A stretch of 64,000 bases of DNA. Source: Planotetraspora mira. Lineage in GTDB: Bacteria; Actinomycetota; Actinomycetes; Streptosporangiales; Streptosporangiaceae. The notes beneath the pieces are model-generated. The model saw only the letters and a program-made list of their open reading frames with translations. It made no database searches and was not told where the DNA came from. The stretch lies in the NCBI RefSeq assembly GCF_016863275.1, contig NZ_BOOO01000001.1, forward strand, positions 62,001 to 126,000, given 5' to 3'. A program made the position numbers and the translations under genes. Of this stretch, positions 1 through 9,120 are shown in pieces. How positions within the stretch are numbered: position 1 is the stretch's first letter; the number at the start of each line of letters is the position of its first letter.

Positions 1-264
1 GAGCGGGCGGAGTTGTTCGCCTCCATCTACGTGGTCAGCTACCTCGCGTTCAGCGTGCCCGCGGTCCTGGCCGGTCTGGCTGTCCCGTCCGCCGGCCTGC
101 GGACCACGGCCACCGCCTACGGGGTCCTGGTCCTGGTGCTGGCGCTGCTCGCCGTGGTCGCCGGAGCCGTCCGGCGGCGGCCCCGCCCCGGCACCTCACA
201 CGCGGCAGAGGCCACGCATGCCCCCGAAGCCGTCCGGGGCCCCGAGACGGTCCGTACGCCTTGA
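1..264 (+). CDS. MFS transporter, C-terminal end (partial)
   Basis: The frame is open from the first base of the window, so the gene begins upstream. The visible 87 residues open with ERAELFASIYVVSYLAFSVP, the style of the eleventh membrane helix of a drug/sugar-type major facilitator, followed by a last hydrophobic helix (about residues 38-55) and a basic, then Pro/Ala/Glu-rich cytoplasmic tail. Substrate cannot be told from this fragment. It converges on uvrB, with a shared hairpin between the two stop codons. Confidence 0.7.
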   Translation, partial: ERAELFASIYVVSYLAFSVPAVLAGLAVPSAGLRTTATAYGVLVLVLALLAVVAGAVRRRPRPGTSHAAEATHAPEAVRGPETVRTP

Positions 265-285
265 GCCGTCCCTGCCCCGCCCCCT

Positions 286-305
286 CCCCGCCGGAGACGG
301 CGGGG
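286..305. terminator. Bidirectional hairpin between MFS gene and uvrB
   Basis: CCCCGCCG and CGGCGGGG form a perfect 8-bp stem closed by the tetraloop GAGA, between two convergent stop codons (264 and 337). There is no clear T-run on either side, as is common for actinobacterial terminators. Confidence 0.6.
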
Positions 306-336
306 CGGGAGAGGACCGATCAGGCCGGACCCGGGG

Positions 337-2448
337 TCACTTGACGCCGGCCTCGCGCATGTCGCGGACCTCGCGCTTCAGCTCCTTGATCTCGTCGCGG
401 AGCCGGGCCGCCACCTCGAACTGAAGGTCGGTGGCCGCCGCGTGCATCTGCTCGGTGAGCGACTCCACCAGCGACTCCAACTGGGCCCTGGGCATCTCCC
501 CCGCGATGGCCTTCGCGTGCTGACCGGCCCCCCGCGAGGCCAGGCCGGGAACCGGGGCCTTGCCCCGCGACTGCTGGCGGCCACCACCGCCGAGCAACTG
601 GGCGGTGTCCTCGTCCTCCCGAGCCAGGCTGTCGAGGATGTCGGCGATCTTCTTGCGGAGCGGCTGGGGGTCGATGCCGGCCGCCTCGTTGTAGGCCACC
701 TGCTTGGCACGGCGCCGGTTGGTCTCGTCGATCGCGCGTTCCATGCTCGGCGTGATCTTGTCGGCGTACATGTGCACCTGACCGGACACGTTTCGCGCGG
801 CCCGGCCGATGGTCTGGATCAGCGACGTCTCCGACCGGAGGAAACCCTCCTTGTCGGCGTCGAGGATCGCGACCAGCGACACCTCGGGCAGGTCGAGGCC
901 CTCACGTAGCAGGTTGATGCCGACCAGCACGTCAAACTCGCCCATCCGCAGCTCACGGAGCAGCTCGATGCGGCGCAGGGTGTCGACCTCGCTGTGCAGG
1001 TAGCGGACGCGGATGCCGTTCTCGAGGAGGTAGTCGGTCAGGTCCTCCGACATCTTCTTGGTCAGCGTCGTGACGAGGACCCGCTCGTCGCGCTCCGCCC
1101 GGGACCTGATCTCCTCCATGAGGTCGTCGATCTGGCCCTTGGTCGGCTTGACGACGACCTCCGGGTCGATCAGGCCGGTCGGCCGGATGACCTGCTCGAC
1201 GACGTCGCCCTTGCTCCGCCCCAGCTCGTACGGGCCGGGGGTGGCCGACAGGTAGACGGTCTGGCCGATGCGCTCCAGGAACTCCTCCCACTTCAGCGGG
1301 CGGTTGTCCATGGCGGACGGCAGGCGGAAGCCGTGGTCGACGAGGGTCCGCTTACGCGAGGCGTCGCCCTCGTACATCGCGCCGATCTGCGGGACCGTCT
1401 GGTGCGACTCGTCGAGGACGAGCAGGAAGTCGTCGGGGAAGAAGTCGAGCAGCGTGTGCGGCGCGGTGCCGGCCTCGCGGCCGTCGATGTGCCGTGAGTA
1501 GTTCTCGATGCCGGCGCAGGTGCCGATCTGGCGCATCATCTCGATGTCGTAGGTGGTGCGCATGCGCAGCCGCTGCGCCTCGAGCAGCTTGCCCTGCCGC
1601 TCCAGGTCGGCGAGCCGGTCCACCAACTCGGCCTCGATGCCGCCGATCGCCCGCTCCATCCGCTCAGGACCCGCGACGTAGTGGGTCGCGGGGAAGATGT
1701 GGAGCTCGGTGTCCTCGCTGACGATCTCGCCGGTCAGCGGGTGGAGCGTGGACAGCTTCTCGATCTCGTCGCCGAACATCTCGATCCGTACGGCGAGCTC
1801 CTGGTAGACGGGGATGACCTCGATCGTGTCGCCGCGCACGCGGAAGGTGCCGCGGGTGAAGGCCACGTCGTTGCGCGCGTACTGCATGTCGACGAGCTTG
1901 CGCAGGAGGCGGTCGCGCTCGATCACCTGGCCGACCTTGAGGCCGACCATGCGGTCGACGTACTCCTGCGGAGTGCCGAGGCCGTAGATGCAGGAGACCG
2001 AGGCGACCACCACGACGTCGCGGCGGGTCACCAGCGACCACGTGGCCGAATGGCGCAGCCGCTCGACCTCCTCGTTGATCGAGGAGTCCTTCTCGATGTA
2101 GGTGTCGCTCTGCGGGACGTACGCCTCAGGCTGGTAGTAGTCGTAGTACGACACGAAATACTCCACCGCGTTGTTGGGGAGCATCTCGCGCAGTTCGTTG
2201 GCGAACTGGGCGGCCAGCGTCTTGTTCGGCTGCATGACCAGCGTCGGGCGCTGGAGCCGCTCGATCAGCCAGGCCACCGACGCCGTCTTCCCCGTGCCCG
2301 TGGCGCCCAGCAGGACGGTGTCCTTGTCCCCGCCATTGACGCGGCGCTCCATCTCGGCGATCGCGGCAGGCTGGTCCCCGGAGGGGGTCATGCCGGTGAC
2401 GACCTCGAAGGGCGCCACCTTCCGCTCCAGCTCCGTGACAGGTCTCAT
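337..2448 (-). CDS. uvrB: Excinuclease ABC subunit B
   Basis: DNA damage recognition helicase of nucleotide excision repair; loads onto DNA with UvrA and then recruits UvrC. The 703-residue protein has the usual length. Visible motifs: Walker A GATGTGKT (about residues 48-55), the beta-hairpin rich in Tyr ([20 protein letters not shown], about 98-117), LVLDESHQT as the DEAD-like Walker B, and a C-terminal UVR domain that binds UvrC (about 660-695). The ATG at 2448 starts [14 protein letters not shown], has GGAG about 8 bases upstream, and gives the family's usual N-terminus; the frame stays open further upstream but that extension is low-complexity and Arg-rich. I saw no convincing LexA box in front of it. 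Confidence 0.96.
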   Translation of the reverse strand: MRPVTELERKVAPFEVVTGMTPSGDQPAAIAEMERRVNGGDKDTVLLGATGTGKTASVAWLIERLQRPTLVMQPNKTLAAQFANELREMLPNNAVEYFVSYYDYYQPEAYVPQSDTYIEKDSSINEEVERLRHSATWSLVTRRDVVVVASVSCIYGLGTPQEYVDRMVGLKVGQVIERDRLLRKLVDMQYARNDVAFTRGTFRVRGDTIEVIPVYQELAVRIEMFGDEIEKLSTLHPLTGEIVSEDTELHIFPATHYVAGPERMERAIGGIEAELVDRLADLERQGKLLEAQRLRMRTTYDIEMMRQIGTCAGIENYSRHIDGREAGTAPHTLLDFFPDDFLLVLDESHQTVPQIGAMYEGDASRKRTLVDHGFRLPSAMDNRPLKWEEFLERIGQTVYLSATPGPYELGRSKGDVVEQVIRPTGLIDPEVVVKPTKGQIDDLMEEIRSRAERDERVLVTTLTKKMSEDLTDYLLENGIRVRYLHSEVDTLRRIELLRELRMGEFDVLVGINLLREGLDLPEVSLVAILDADKEGFLRSETSLIQTIGRAARNVSGQVHMYADKITPSMERAIDETNRRRAKQVAYNEAAGIDPQPLRKKIADILDSLAREDEDTAQLLGGGGRQQSRGKAPVPGLASRGAGQHAKAIAGEMPRAQLESLVESLTEQMHAAATDLQFEVAARLRDEIKELKREVRDMREAGVK

Positions 2449-2662
2449 CGGCCGATCTCCACTCTTCGCTTGCCGCGGGGCGACTCGTGCGTCGGCGGCG
2501 ACTCCGCCCGCCGCGCCGGGCCCACACCTTCTTAACCTACGCGCGGGCACCGACATTTCCCGGCGAGGATTCCGCCGTGGGCCGCGCGACCGCTCCCCGT
2601 GCGCCCCGCGACACATCGCCGGGGATGGGGCCGACATCGCTCGGCGGCCGTTTGGTCTCTTC

Positions 2663-2692
2663 TTGGCCGGGACGTTGCTCCCTCGTTACCAT
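2663..2692 (+). promoter_or_regulatory. Possible sigma-70-type promoter of the small ORF/cupin pair
   Basis: TTGGCC (2663-2668), an 18-base spacer and TACCAT (2687-2692), 37 bases before the ATG at 2729. This is a match by eye only. Confidence 0.35.
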
Positions 2693-2728
2693 GCCAGCCA
2701 AGCACACCGACGGATGCGGGGCTGACCT

Positions 2729-2860
2729 ATGGCGGGGTTCGAGGAGGTCCGCAGGCTGTTCGACCGGATCGACCTCCCGTCGCCGAAGTCCTGCGCCGAT
2801 CGCGAGGTGGTCGAGATCACCCGGAAGGCCCTGCGAGTCAAGGACCCATACGCATCATGA
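2729..2860 (+). CDS. 43-residue ORF coupled to the cupin gene
   Basis: Starts MAGFEEVRRLFDRIDL and ends VKDPYAS. An in-frame TGA two codons before the ATG fixes the start. The stop codon overlaps the ATG of the next gene (ATGA at 2857-2860), the usual sign of translational coupling. The single cysteine lies in SPKSCADRE. It has no signal peptide or membrane segment. It is too short for standard gene callers and I do not recognise the family. It could be a small partner or substrate of the cupin protein, or the decayed end of a longer gene; codon use looks like that of the neighbours. Confidence 0.5.
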   Translation: MAGFEEVRRLFDRIDLPSPKSCADREVVEITRKALRVKDPYAS

Positions 2861-3510
2861 AATATCACGACGCGCTCGACGAGCTACGCGGCGGCGGCGT
2901 CCGCGAGTGGGCCCTCGGCGCCCTGGACGAGGTCGCCGGAGGCCTGTCGGGCATCGCCGCCGTCCGCCATCCCCTCGGCTTCCTCTGCCTGCCCGTGGAA
3001 CGCGCCGGAGAGTACGGTGTGTGCGTCCATATCTGGTCGGCCACCGCTCGGCCGGCGGGGAACACGACGTCCCAGGTCCACTGCCACAGCTGGGACCTCG
3101 TCAGCCATGTGCTCTACGGCCAGGTGCACAATGTCCGCGCGGTCGTGACGGACGCCGGGCCCGACGCCGGCCACCGTGTCTTCTCGGTCACGAGCTCGCC
3201 GGAGGGCGACGTCATCCGGCCCACCGGGCGGACGGTCAGCTGCGCCACCGGCCGGATCGACATCTTCGGTCCCGGCGACACCTACACGCTCCAGGCGGGG
3301 ACGTTCCACAGCAGTGTGATCCCCGAGGGCGTGGAAACCGCGACCGTGGCGCTGGGCCGGAACAGGCCCGGACTGGCCGACCTCTCGCTGGGTCCCCTGG
3401 ACGCGCCGATCCACCACATCAGGCGGGAACACTGCGATGCCCGCGAGACCGTCCGTGCCGCCGAGCTCGCCAGGAGGAACCTAAGGACTTCGAACACGCT
3501 CGGCGGGTAG
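2857..3510 (+). CDS. Cupin-fold metal-dependent protein
   Basis: 217 residues with the look of a cupin: a first metal-binding motif HCHSWDLVSHVLYGQVHN with several histidines, and a second barrel motif around GPGDTYTLQAGTFHSSVIPEG. Proteins of this shape include cysteine-dioxygenase-like enzymes that use an Fe(II) held by histidines; the reaction here is not known. The ATG at 2857 overlaps the stop of the 43-residue ORF, so the two are probably made together. There is no signal peptide, so it is cytoplasmic. Confidence 0.6.
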   Translation: MKYHDALDELRGGGVREWALGALDEVAGGLSGIAAVRHPLGFLCLPVERAGEYGVCVHIWSATARPAGNTTSQVHCHSWDLVSHVLYGQVHNVRAVVTDAGPDAGHRVFSVTSSPEGDVIRPTGRTVSCATGRIDIFGPGDTYTLQAGTFHSSVIPEGVETATVALGRNRPGLADLSLGPLDAPIHHIRREHCDARETVRAAELARRNLRTSNTLGG

Positions 3511-3626
3511 CCCCTCCGAGGTCCGCGGTTTCGTCGCGGGCCGTCCCGGGCTCGGGAGTCGCTCCTCGTCGCCGACGCCCGGGCCCTGACCATCGGGCTG
3601 CCGCCGAGGTAGGAGGCCTCCTGGCG

Positions 3627-4382
3627 TCAGGCGGACAGGAGCGCCGCCGTGGCCTGGTCGGAGGGCAGGAACGCCTCGAGCTTCAGCTCGGCGAGTGTGA
3701 TGTCCACGGCGGTCGCGAAGGTGGTCACCGTGGTCATGAGCCGGAGCTCGCCGCGTGAGGAGCGCAGGTGCAGCGGCACGGCGAATCCCAGGTGATCAGG
3801 CGACGGCCGCATCTCGGGAACGTACGTCTCCAGCTCGGCGTGCAACTCCGCGATCCTGCCCGCGGGGTCGTGCGGGGCGGCCTGGCGGAGCCGTTCGAGG
3901 ATGTGGCGGGCCCATTCGGCGAAGTTCATGATCCGGGGCGCCAGGCCGTCCGGGTGCAGCGCCAGGCGGTAGGCGTTGGTCCCCGGCCCGACGAGCTCGG
4001 GGGCCGCCCCCTCGGTGATCAGCCCGAACGCCTCGTTGGCCGCGACGAGATCGCCGTACCGGTCGACCACGATGGCCGGATAGGGCTCGTGACCGGCCAG
4101 GATGTGCCGCAGCGCGGTCCGTACGGGCGCCAGGGCGGGGTCGTCGAGGGAGGTCTCCGGGTAGGCGGGCGCGTATCCGGCGGCCAGCAGCAGCTCGTTG
4201 CGCTCCCGGAGGGGCAGTTCCAGCGATTCCGCCAGCCGTACGACCATGGTCCTGCCGGGAGCCGACCGGCCGCTCTCGATGAAACTGAGGTGCCGCTGGG
4301 TCGTCCCCGCCCGCAGGGCGAGGTCGAGCTGGCTCAGCCGGCGCCCGGTACGCCGCTCCCGCAGCGCCTGAGGAAAGTCCAC
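3627..4382 (-). CDS. XRE-family regulator with MmyB-like ligand domain
   Basis: 251 residues. An N-terminal Cro/C1-type helix-turn-helix (RTGRRLSQLDLALRAGTTQRHLSFIESG, about residues 10-40) is followed by the MmyB-like ligand-binding domain typical of these regulators (YPAIVVDRYGDLVAANEAF; about 95-245). The start is a GTG giving VDFPQALRERR; the frame is open further upstream, but that would run into the divergent oxidoreductase gene. There is little ribosome-binding sequence, so a leaderless message is possible. Family members usually control a divergently transcribed oxidoreductase, as here. Confidence 0.85.
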   Translation of the reverse strand: MDFPQALRERRTGRRLSQLDLALRAGTTQRHLSFIESGRSAPGRTMVVRLAESLELPLRERNELLLAAGYAPAYPETSLDDPALAPVRTALRHILAGHEPYPAIVVDRYGDLVAANEAFGLITEGAAPELVGPGTNAYRLALHPDGLAPRIMNFAEWARHILERLRQAAPHDPAGRIAELHAELETYVPEMRPSPDHLGFAVPLHLRSSRGELRLMTTVTTFATAVDITLAELKLEAFLPSDQATAALLSA

Positions 4383-4418
4383 CCGGCCAGTTGTAGCCCC
4401 CGCTCCCGGGGCCCGGCC

Positions 4419-4434
4419 ATTCCCCCCGGGGAAT
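4419..4434. promoter_or_regulatory. Inverted repeat between XRE regulator and oxidoreductase
   Basis: ATTCCCC-CC-GGGGAAT, a perfect 7-bp dyad centred in the 88-bp divergent intergenic region. Its AT-containing ends stand out from the surrounding GC-rich sequence. It is a candidate operator for the XRE regulator. Confidence 0.45.
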
Positions 4435-4470
4435 TGAGACGCCTCAGGAGGGGTCGGCACGCTGGGGCAC

Positions 4471-5436
4471 ATGACCCACGACATCAGGTTCGGCGTGCTC
4501 GTGCCCACGGGAAGGGCCCAGTGGGGCGACGCCGCCGATCCCAGGGAGCTCATCGGCTTCGCCGTCCGGGCGGAACGACTCGGATACGACTCGCTGTTCG
4601 TCAACGACTCGCTGATCTCCCCGCGCGTCGAGGCGCTCACGATGCTCGCCGCCCTCGCGCCCGTCACGACGCGGGCCACGCTCGGCACCGGCGCCCTTCT
4701 GCCGTTCCTGCGCCGACCCGTGCAGACCGCGCAGGCCCTCGCCTCGATCGACCTGCTCAGCGGAGGACGGCTGGCCGTGGCGGTCGGCGCGGGCTTCCCG
4801 GGGCGTTTCGGCCGGCCCTTCTACGACCTGTCGGAGGTGCCGTGGCCGCGCCGCTTCGAAAGGCTCGACGAGACCGTCGCCCTGTGGCGCCTGCTCTGGT
4901 CGGCGGAGGGACCCACCTCGTTCCACGGCGAGATCCTGCGGTTCGACGACATCCCCGCGCCCACCCCGCCCTTCAGGAAGGGCGGGCCGCCCGTCTGGCT
5001 GGCCGGCGCGACTCCCGCGGCGCTGTCCCGCGCCGGGCGGCTCTACGACGGCTGGCTGCCCTATCCGCCGGATCCCGCCGATTACCGGTCCGGCTTGGAG
5101 ACGATCCGGGAGACGGCCGAGGCGGCCTCCCGCGATCCCGGCGCGATCACTCCGGCACTCTTCGTCTCGGTGCTGATCGCCGAAAGCGCCGAGTCCGGCC
5201 GCCGCGCTCTCGACGGGTACGCCAGGGTCGCCTACGGGCTTCCGCTGGAAGAACTCGAGACGATCCAGGCCGTGGTCACGGGACCCGTGGAACAGGTGAG
5301 GGCCGAACTGAGCCGATACACGGCCGCCGGTGCCCGCCATCTGGTCGTCAGGATCGGCGCCCTCGATCTCACCGCCCAGACCGATCAGCTTGAACGCCTC
5401 GCTGAGATCATTCCACGCCTGCGCGGCGCGACCTGA
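4471..5436 (+). CDS. LLM-class (luciferase-like) flavin/F420-dependent oxidoreductase
   Basis: 321 residues with the bacterial luciferase-like TIM barrel: FGVLVPTGRAQWGD at the start, AERLGYDSLFVNDSL, RATLGTGALLPFLRRPVQTAQALASIDLLSGGRL, VGAGFPG and PVWLAGATPAAL. Such proteins use FMNH2 or reduced F420; the substrate cannot be read from sequence. It is divergent from the XRE regulator and is probably its target. The ATG at 4471 begins MTHDIRFGVLVPTG, matching the first beta-strand of the family. Confidence 0.85.
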   Translation: MTHDIRFGVLVPTGRAQWGDAADPRELIGFAVRAERLGYDSLFVNDSLISPRVEALTMLAALAPVTTRATLGTGALLPFLRRPVQTAQALASIDLLSGGRLAVAVGAGFPGRFGRPFYDLSEVPWPRRFERLDETVALWRLLWSAEGPTSFHGEILRFDDIPAPTPPFRKGGPPVWLAGATPAALSRAGRLYDGWLPYPPDPADYRSGLETIRETAEAASRDPGAITPALFVSVLIAESAESGRRALDGYARVAYGLPLEELETIQAVVTGPVEQVRAELSRYTAAGARHLVVRIGALDLTAQTDQLERLAEIIPRLRGAT

Positions 5437-5591
5437 GCCACCACGCTCCACTCGACGACCCCTCGTGCCCGCTGGGCTTCCCGGACCAGGTAACGAAAGC
5501 CCGGAGACCCCGGCAAAGACCTCAGTGCCCCTCGCTGGACCCATTACCATTCGATCGGGGGAAATGCGCCGGAAGCCATTGAGGGGCCTTA

Positions 5592-6599
5592 ATGCGGAAT
5601 CTCCTGGCACGACTGCGGGGTCTTGCCGAGAACGCGGACATCGTCCTGGTGTTCCTGACCGCTCTGGTCGTGGGCTTCCTGGACTTGATGGATCTCGTGC
5701 CCGACGACAAGGCGAGCGGCGCGATCCTCCCGGTTCTCGCGGCGCTCGCGTTCGCCTGGATCATGGACCGTGCGCGCCAGCGGCGGGTGGCCAAGCAAGT
5801 GTCGTCGGTGGCCGTCGACACACATGATCTCAAGAGCCTGGTGGCCAACGCGAGCTCTGTGCGTGTGCTGTCCGGCCCGATGATCACCCGTGAACTGGGC
5901 GAGGCGCGGCTGGACACCGACCGGTGGTTGTTCAAGGGAGGTACGGGGACGTTCACCCGCGCTGTGACGCTTCCGGAGTGTTACGCGCACGCCGAGCGCA
6001 ACCGGCGCTCGATCGAGTTCCGGCTCGAGATCCTCGACCCCATGGACGGGGACCTATGCGCGAACTACACCAAGCTGCACCAGGATCTCGCCCCGCCCGG
6101 ATCGGAGGAGAGGGAGAGCTGGACGCCGAAGGGCACCCGTATGGACGTCTACTCCACGATCCTCGCCTGTTGCTGGTACCGGCAGCTCAACGAGCAACTC
6201 CTGGACATCGACGTGCGGCTCTCCTCGGTGATCACGCTCTTCCGGTGGGACCTGTCGTCGAGCCGTCTGGTCATCACGCAGCGCGGCCCGCGCTTCCCCG
6301 CCATCTCCTTCCCCCGGCAGAGCCCTCACTACAACCTGTGGTCCACCGAGCTGAGGAACAGTCTTCGCCAGGCACGGCGCGTCCCGCTGGAGCTGGCCCC
6401 GCGACTCAGCGACTCTCCGACGCCGGCGGAGACGTTCGCGCTGTTCGCGGCCCTCGCGATTCCACTGCCTGATGACTTCGGCGAGGACGACGCCGACGAG
6501 ATCGCCCGGAACGCGTTGAACCGTCAGGACCCCTACCGGGGACACATCCCGCCCGCCGAACAGGGTGTCTGGGCTCCTGCCGTCCCCGGCCTGGCATGA
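5592..6599 (+). CDS. Orphan two-helix membrane protein with large cytoplasmic domain
   Basis: 335 residues. Two hydrophobic helices lie near the N-terminus (about 14-36 and 44-59). A long soluble domain follows with DTHDLKSLVANASSVRVLSG, WLFKGGTGTFTRAVTLPE and FRLEILDPMDGDLCANY. I do not recognise a named family; the soluble part resembles hypothetical actinobacterial proteins. GAGGGG lies just upstream of the ATG. The gene stands alone, converging on the ArsB-type transporter with a 19-bp gap, so the neighbours give no hint of function. Confidence 0.7.
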   Translation: MRNLLARLRGLAENADIVLVFLTALVVGFLDLMDLVPDDKASGAILPVLAALAFAWIMDRARQRRVAKQVSSVAVDTHDLKSLVANASSVRVLSGPMITRELGEARLDTDRWLFKGGTGTFTRAVTLPECYAHAERNRRSIEFRLEILDPMDGDLCANYTKLHQDLAPPGSEERESWTPKGTRMDVYSTILACCWYRQLNEQLLDIDVRLSSVITLFRWDLSSSRLVITQRGPRFPAISFPRQSPHYNLWSTELRNSLRQARRVPLELAPRLSDSPTPAETFALFAALAIPLPDDFGEDDADEIARNALNRQDPYRGHIPPAEQGVWAPAVPGLA

Positions 6600-6618
6600 G
6601 CGGTTCCGCGCACGGTCG

Positions 6619-7812
6619 TCAGGCGGTCAGCAGCAGGGTCCCGACGGCCGCGGCGATGCCGGTGACCGCGAGACCCGCGCCCGTGAGCATGAACTTCACC
6701 AGAGGGACGCGCACCTCCCGGCGGCGGCACCATTCGAACCACAGCAGGGTCGCGAGCGAGCCCCACGGCGTGATCACCGCCCCCAGGTTGACGCCGATGA
6801 GCAGCGACAACAACGGGATGTGGTGGGCCGCGGGAATGACCTGCTCCCCCGCGACGTAGGCAGGCAGGTTGTTCACCACGTTGGACAGCCCCGCCCCGGC
6901 CGCGGCCGCGCGGTAGGCGCCGTCGCCGGCGCCGTCCAGCCCGATGATCACGTTCATCGCCGTTTCGAGGCCGAACCTGCCGAGCGTGGGCACGACGAGG
7001 AACAGCCCGGTGACGAACACCAGCAGCCGCCAGGGGACCAGACCCCAGCGGAGTCTTCCCCGGTCACGCCAGGAGAAGACGGCGACGACGACGAAGGCGG
7101 CGATCAGCGCGGCCACCTCGATCGGCGCGCCGGCGAGGATCCCCGCGACGAACAGCACACAGGCCACGGCGGCGACGGCGAACAGTGTCCGGTCCGCGAT
7201 CGAAGGGGCGGGCGGCGGCACGTAGCGGTCGTCCCCGCGCTCCCCCCGCCGCCAGTAGAAGATCCACAGAAACGCCATCGTGACCGCGACGCCCACCAGG
7301 GCCGGCGCCCACATGTGTGCGGCGAACTCCCTCGTACCGAGCGCCAGCCTGCTCATCGCGAGGAGATTGGTGAGGTTGGAGACCGGCAGGAGCAGGCTCG
7401 CGGTGTTGGCGAGCCACACCGTCGTCATCACGAGCGGAAGCGGCGCGATCTTCGCCCGCGGCGCCAGCGCCAGCATGACGGGGGTCAGCAACACGGCCGT
7501 CGTGTCTAGATTAAGAAATATCGTTACTAGAGATGCGAAAGCCGTACAAAGCAGGAAAAGTACGGCGTAGCTGCCGCGGCCGACGATGGCGAGGCGCGTG
7601 GCGACGACATCGAAGACCTGCGCCTGCTTGGTCAGCTCCGCCAGGACGACGACCGCGCAGAGGAAGACCAGGAGCGGCGCGATCCGGTCGACGCTCGCAC
7701 GGGCCGTCGCGGCCGGGAGCAGCCCCGTGATCACGAAGAGCACGCCCAGCGCGAGCAACCCCACGCTGATCCAGTCGAGTACGCCCAGCCGCCGCAAGCT
7801 CACCGGCGGCAT
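6619..7812 (-). CDS. ArsB/NhaD/SLC13-type membrane transporter
   Basis: 397 residues with about eleven membrane helices. It has the ion-transporter superfamily hallmarks: two re-entrant regions containing VWLANTASLLLPVSNLTNLL and GLSNVVNNLPAYVAG, and FASLVTIFLNLDTTAVLLTPVMLAL. Members move arsenite, Na+/H+ or dicarboxylates. Without arsR or arsC nearby, arsenic cannot be claimed. It follows coaE by 47 bp on the same strand. A run of AT-ending codons covers the FLNLD motif (about 7505-7560), unlike the rest of the gene. Confidence 0.75.
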   Translation of the reverse strand: MPPVSLRRLGVLDWISVGLLALGVLFVITGLLPAATARASVDRIAPLLVFLCAVVVLAELTKQAQVFDVVATRLAIVGRGSYAVLFLLCTAFASLVTIFLNLDTTAVLLTPVMLALAPRAKIAPLPLVMTTVWLANTASLLLPVSNLTNLLAMSRLALGTREFAAHMWAPALVGVAVTMAFLWIFYWRRGERGDDRYVPPPAPSIADRTLFAVAAVACVLFVAGILAGAPIEVAALIAAFVVVAVFSWRDRGRLRWGLVPWRLLVFVTGLFLVVPTLGRFGLETAMNVIIGLDGAGDGAYRAAAAGAGLSNVVNNLPAYVAGEQVIPAAHHIPLLSLLIGVNLGAVITPWGSLATLLWFEWCRRREVRVPLVKFMLTGAGLAVTGIAAAVGTLLLTA

Positions 7813-7859
7813 CTTCCCCGAGGACGGGCGACGACACTGTGGCCCGCGTCACCCGGCGG

Positions 7860-8450
7860 TCACCGGGACTGGAGACCGGCCCACACCTCGGCGACCCTGG
7901 CGTCGAGCGCGTCCAGGGAGCCCTCGTTGTCGATCACGATGTCCGCGATCTTCAGGCGGTCCTCGCGGGAGGCCTGAGCCGCGAGCCGCGCCCGCGCCTC
8001 CGATTCGGGCATGTCCCGGAACTTGCGCAGGCGCTCGAGGCGGATCTCATCGGAGGCGTCGACGACGATCACCACGTCGTAGAAGCCCGCGAGGTTGTTC
8101 TCGGCCAGCAGCGGGACGTCGTAGACCACGATCGCGTCCTCGGGCGCCGCCTGCTGGAGTTCCCCCACGCGGGCACCCACCTTGGGATGGACGATCCCGT
8201 TGAGGATCTTCAACTTCCCGGTGTCCGCGAAGACGATCGAGCCGAGTCTCTCCCTGTCGAGCGTGCCGTCCGGGCGCAGGACACCCTCGCCGAACGCCTC
8301 GAGGATCTCGGCGAGCCCCGGCGTCCCCGGTTCCACCACCTCACGGGCGATCTTGTCGGCGTCGATGACCACCGCACCACCGGCCGCGAGCCTCTTGGAG
8401 ACCTCGCTCTTCCCCGAACCTATGCCGCCCGTCAGGCCAACCTTGAGCAC
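7860..8450 (-). CDS. coaE: Dephospho-CoA kinase
   Basis: Last step of coenzyme A synthesis: ATP-dependent phosphorylation of the 3'-hydroxyl of dephospho-CoA. The 196-residue protein starts [15 protein letters not shown] with the P-loop at residues 8-15, and has [15 protein letters not shown] and a lid region with [11 protein letters not shown]. The gene lies downstream of rpsA with a GNAT gene between, the usual actinobacterial order (rpsA-coaE-uvrB). Confidence 0.95.
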   Translation of the reverse strand: MLKVGLTGGIGSGKSEVSKRLAAGGAVVIDADKIAREVVEPGTPGLAEILEAFGEGVLRPDGTLDRERLGSIVFADTGKLKILNGIVHPKVGARVGELQQAAPEDAIVVYDVPLLAENNLAGFYDVVIVVDASDEIRLERLRKFRDMPESEARARLAAQASREDRLKIADIVIDNEGSLDALDARVAEVWAGLQSR

Positions 8451-8472
8451 GCCCGAAGCCTACCGAGGGATC

Positions 8473-8928
8473 TCAAACGTCGCGTCGGAGGTGTACCAGG
8501 GTCAGATGGTCCTGCACGCGCTCCCTGTGGGTCTCGCGATAGCCGAGGCGGCGATAGAGCCGGAGGTTCCCGCCGGACAGGTGACCGGTGAACAGGTCGA
8601 AGGTCGTGGCGTCCGGCAGGGCGTCGTGGAGCGCGGCGAGCAGGCCGCCCCCGATCCCCTCGCCCTGACGATCCGGGGCGACGACGAGACGCCCCACGAG
8701 GCAGGTGGAGCCGTTGAGCCTGCCCCGGACGGAGCCGACGATCCGTGCGCCCGCCGTCGCCTTCAGCACGACCCCGGTGCCGATGAACTCGCGGACCTGC
8801 TCGGCGGACTCGACGAGGGGCCCGATGAACGGGTCGCCGTACAACTGGGCCTCGGTCACGTATGCGGCCCGCTGGAGGGTGAGGATCTCCCCCGCGTCTT
8901 CGGGGAGGGCGCGCGTGATGTCCACCAC
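8473..8928 (-). CDS. GNAT-family N-acetyltransferase
   Basis: Acetyl-CoA-dependent acetyltransferase fold. Motif A is LVVAPDRQGEGIGGGLLAAL and motif B is NLRLYRRLGY. I chose the GTG at 8928 (VVDITRALPEDAG) because AGGG lies 8 bases upstream and the family begins at this strand; an alternative GTG at 8925 and an in-frame ATG at 9012 exist, but the extra residues of the latter are Arg/Val-rich low-complexity. It is separated from coaE by 22 bp. The acceptor is unknown. Confidence 0.8.
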   Translation of the reverse strand: MVDITRALPEDAGEILTLQRAAYVTEAQLYGDPFIGPLVESAEQVREFIGTGVVLKATAGARIVGSVRGRLNGSTCLVGRLVVAPDRQGEGIGGGLLAALHDALPDATTFDLFTGHLSGGNLRLYRRLGYRETHRERVQDHLTLVHLRRDV

Positions 8929-9074
8929 GTCGCAAACCCTATCGGCGGTCCGGGTGAGCGGCCGCTCCACCTCCGGCACCCGGACCCGGACCCGGGCCGC
9001 CGGGCGCTTCATTCAGGCCGCGAAGCAGGCCGCGCAGGCAGGGCATCCCCGCTCGGACATGCCCGGGAACGCGG

Positions 9075-9098
9075 AAGGCCCCGCCGAAGCGGGGCCTT
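9075..9098 (-). terminator. rpsA terminator hairpin
   Basis: AAGGCCCCGC-CGAA-GCGGGGCCTT: a perfect 10-bp stem with a 4-base loop, 22 bases past the rpsA stop codon. Confidence 0.8.
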
Positions 9099-9120
9099 CA
9101 CTGCGTTCACTTCAGTGCGG

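Noticed and set aside
2449-2662. LexA/SOS box in front of uvrB
   Set aside because: No sequence close to an actinobacterial SOS box was found by eye.
3511-3626. Remnant 3' end of a degraded gene
   Set aside because: A short open stretch ends ...LVADARALTIGLPPR and a 12-bp palindrome AGGAGGCCTCCT (3611-3622) is present, but neither is enough to support a pseudogene.
2487-3758. 423-residue open frame over the cupin gene
   Set aside because: Arg/Pro/Gly-rich shadow with no domain; the frame starting at 2857 has conserved metal-binding motifs.
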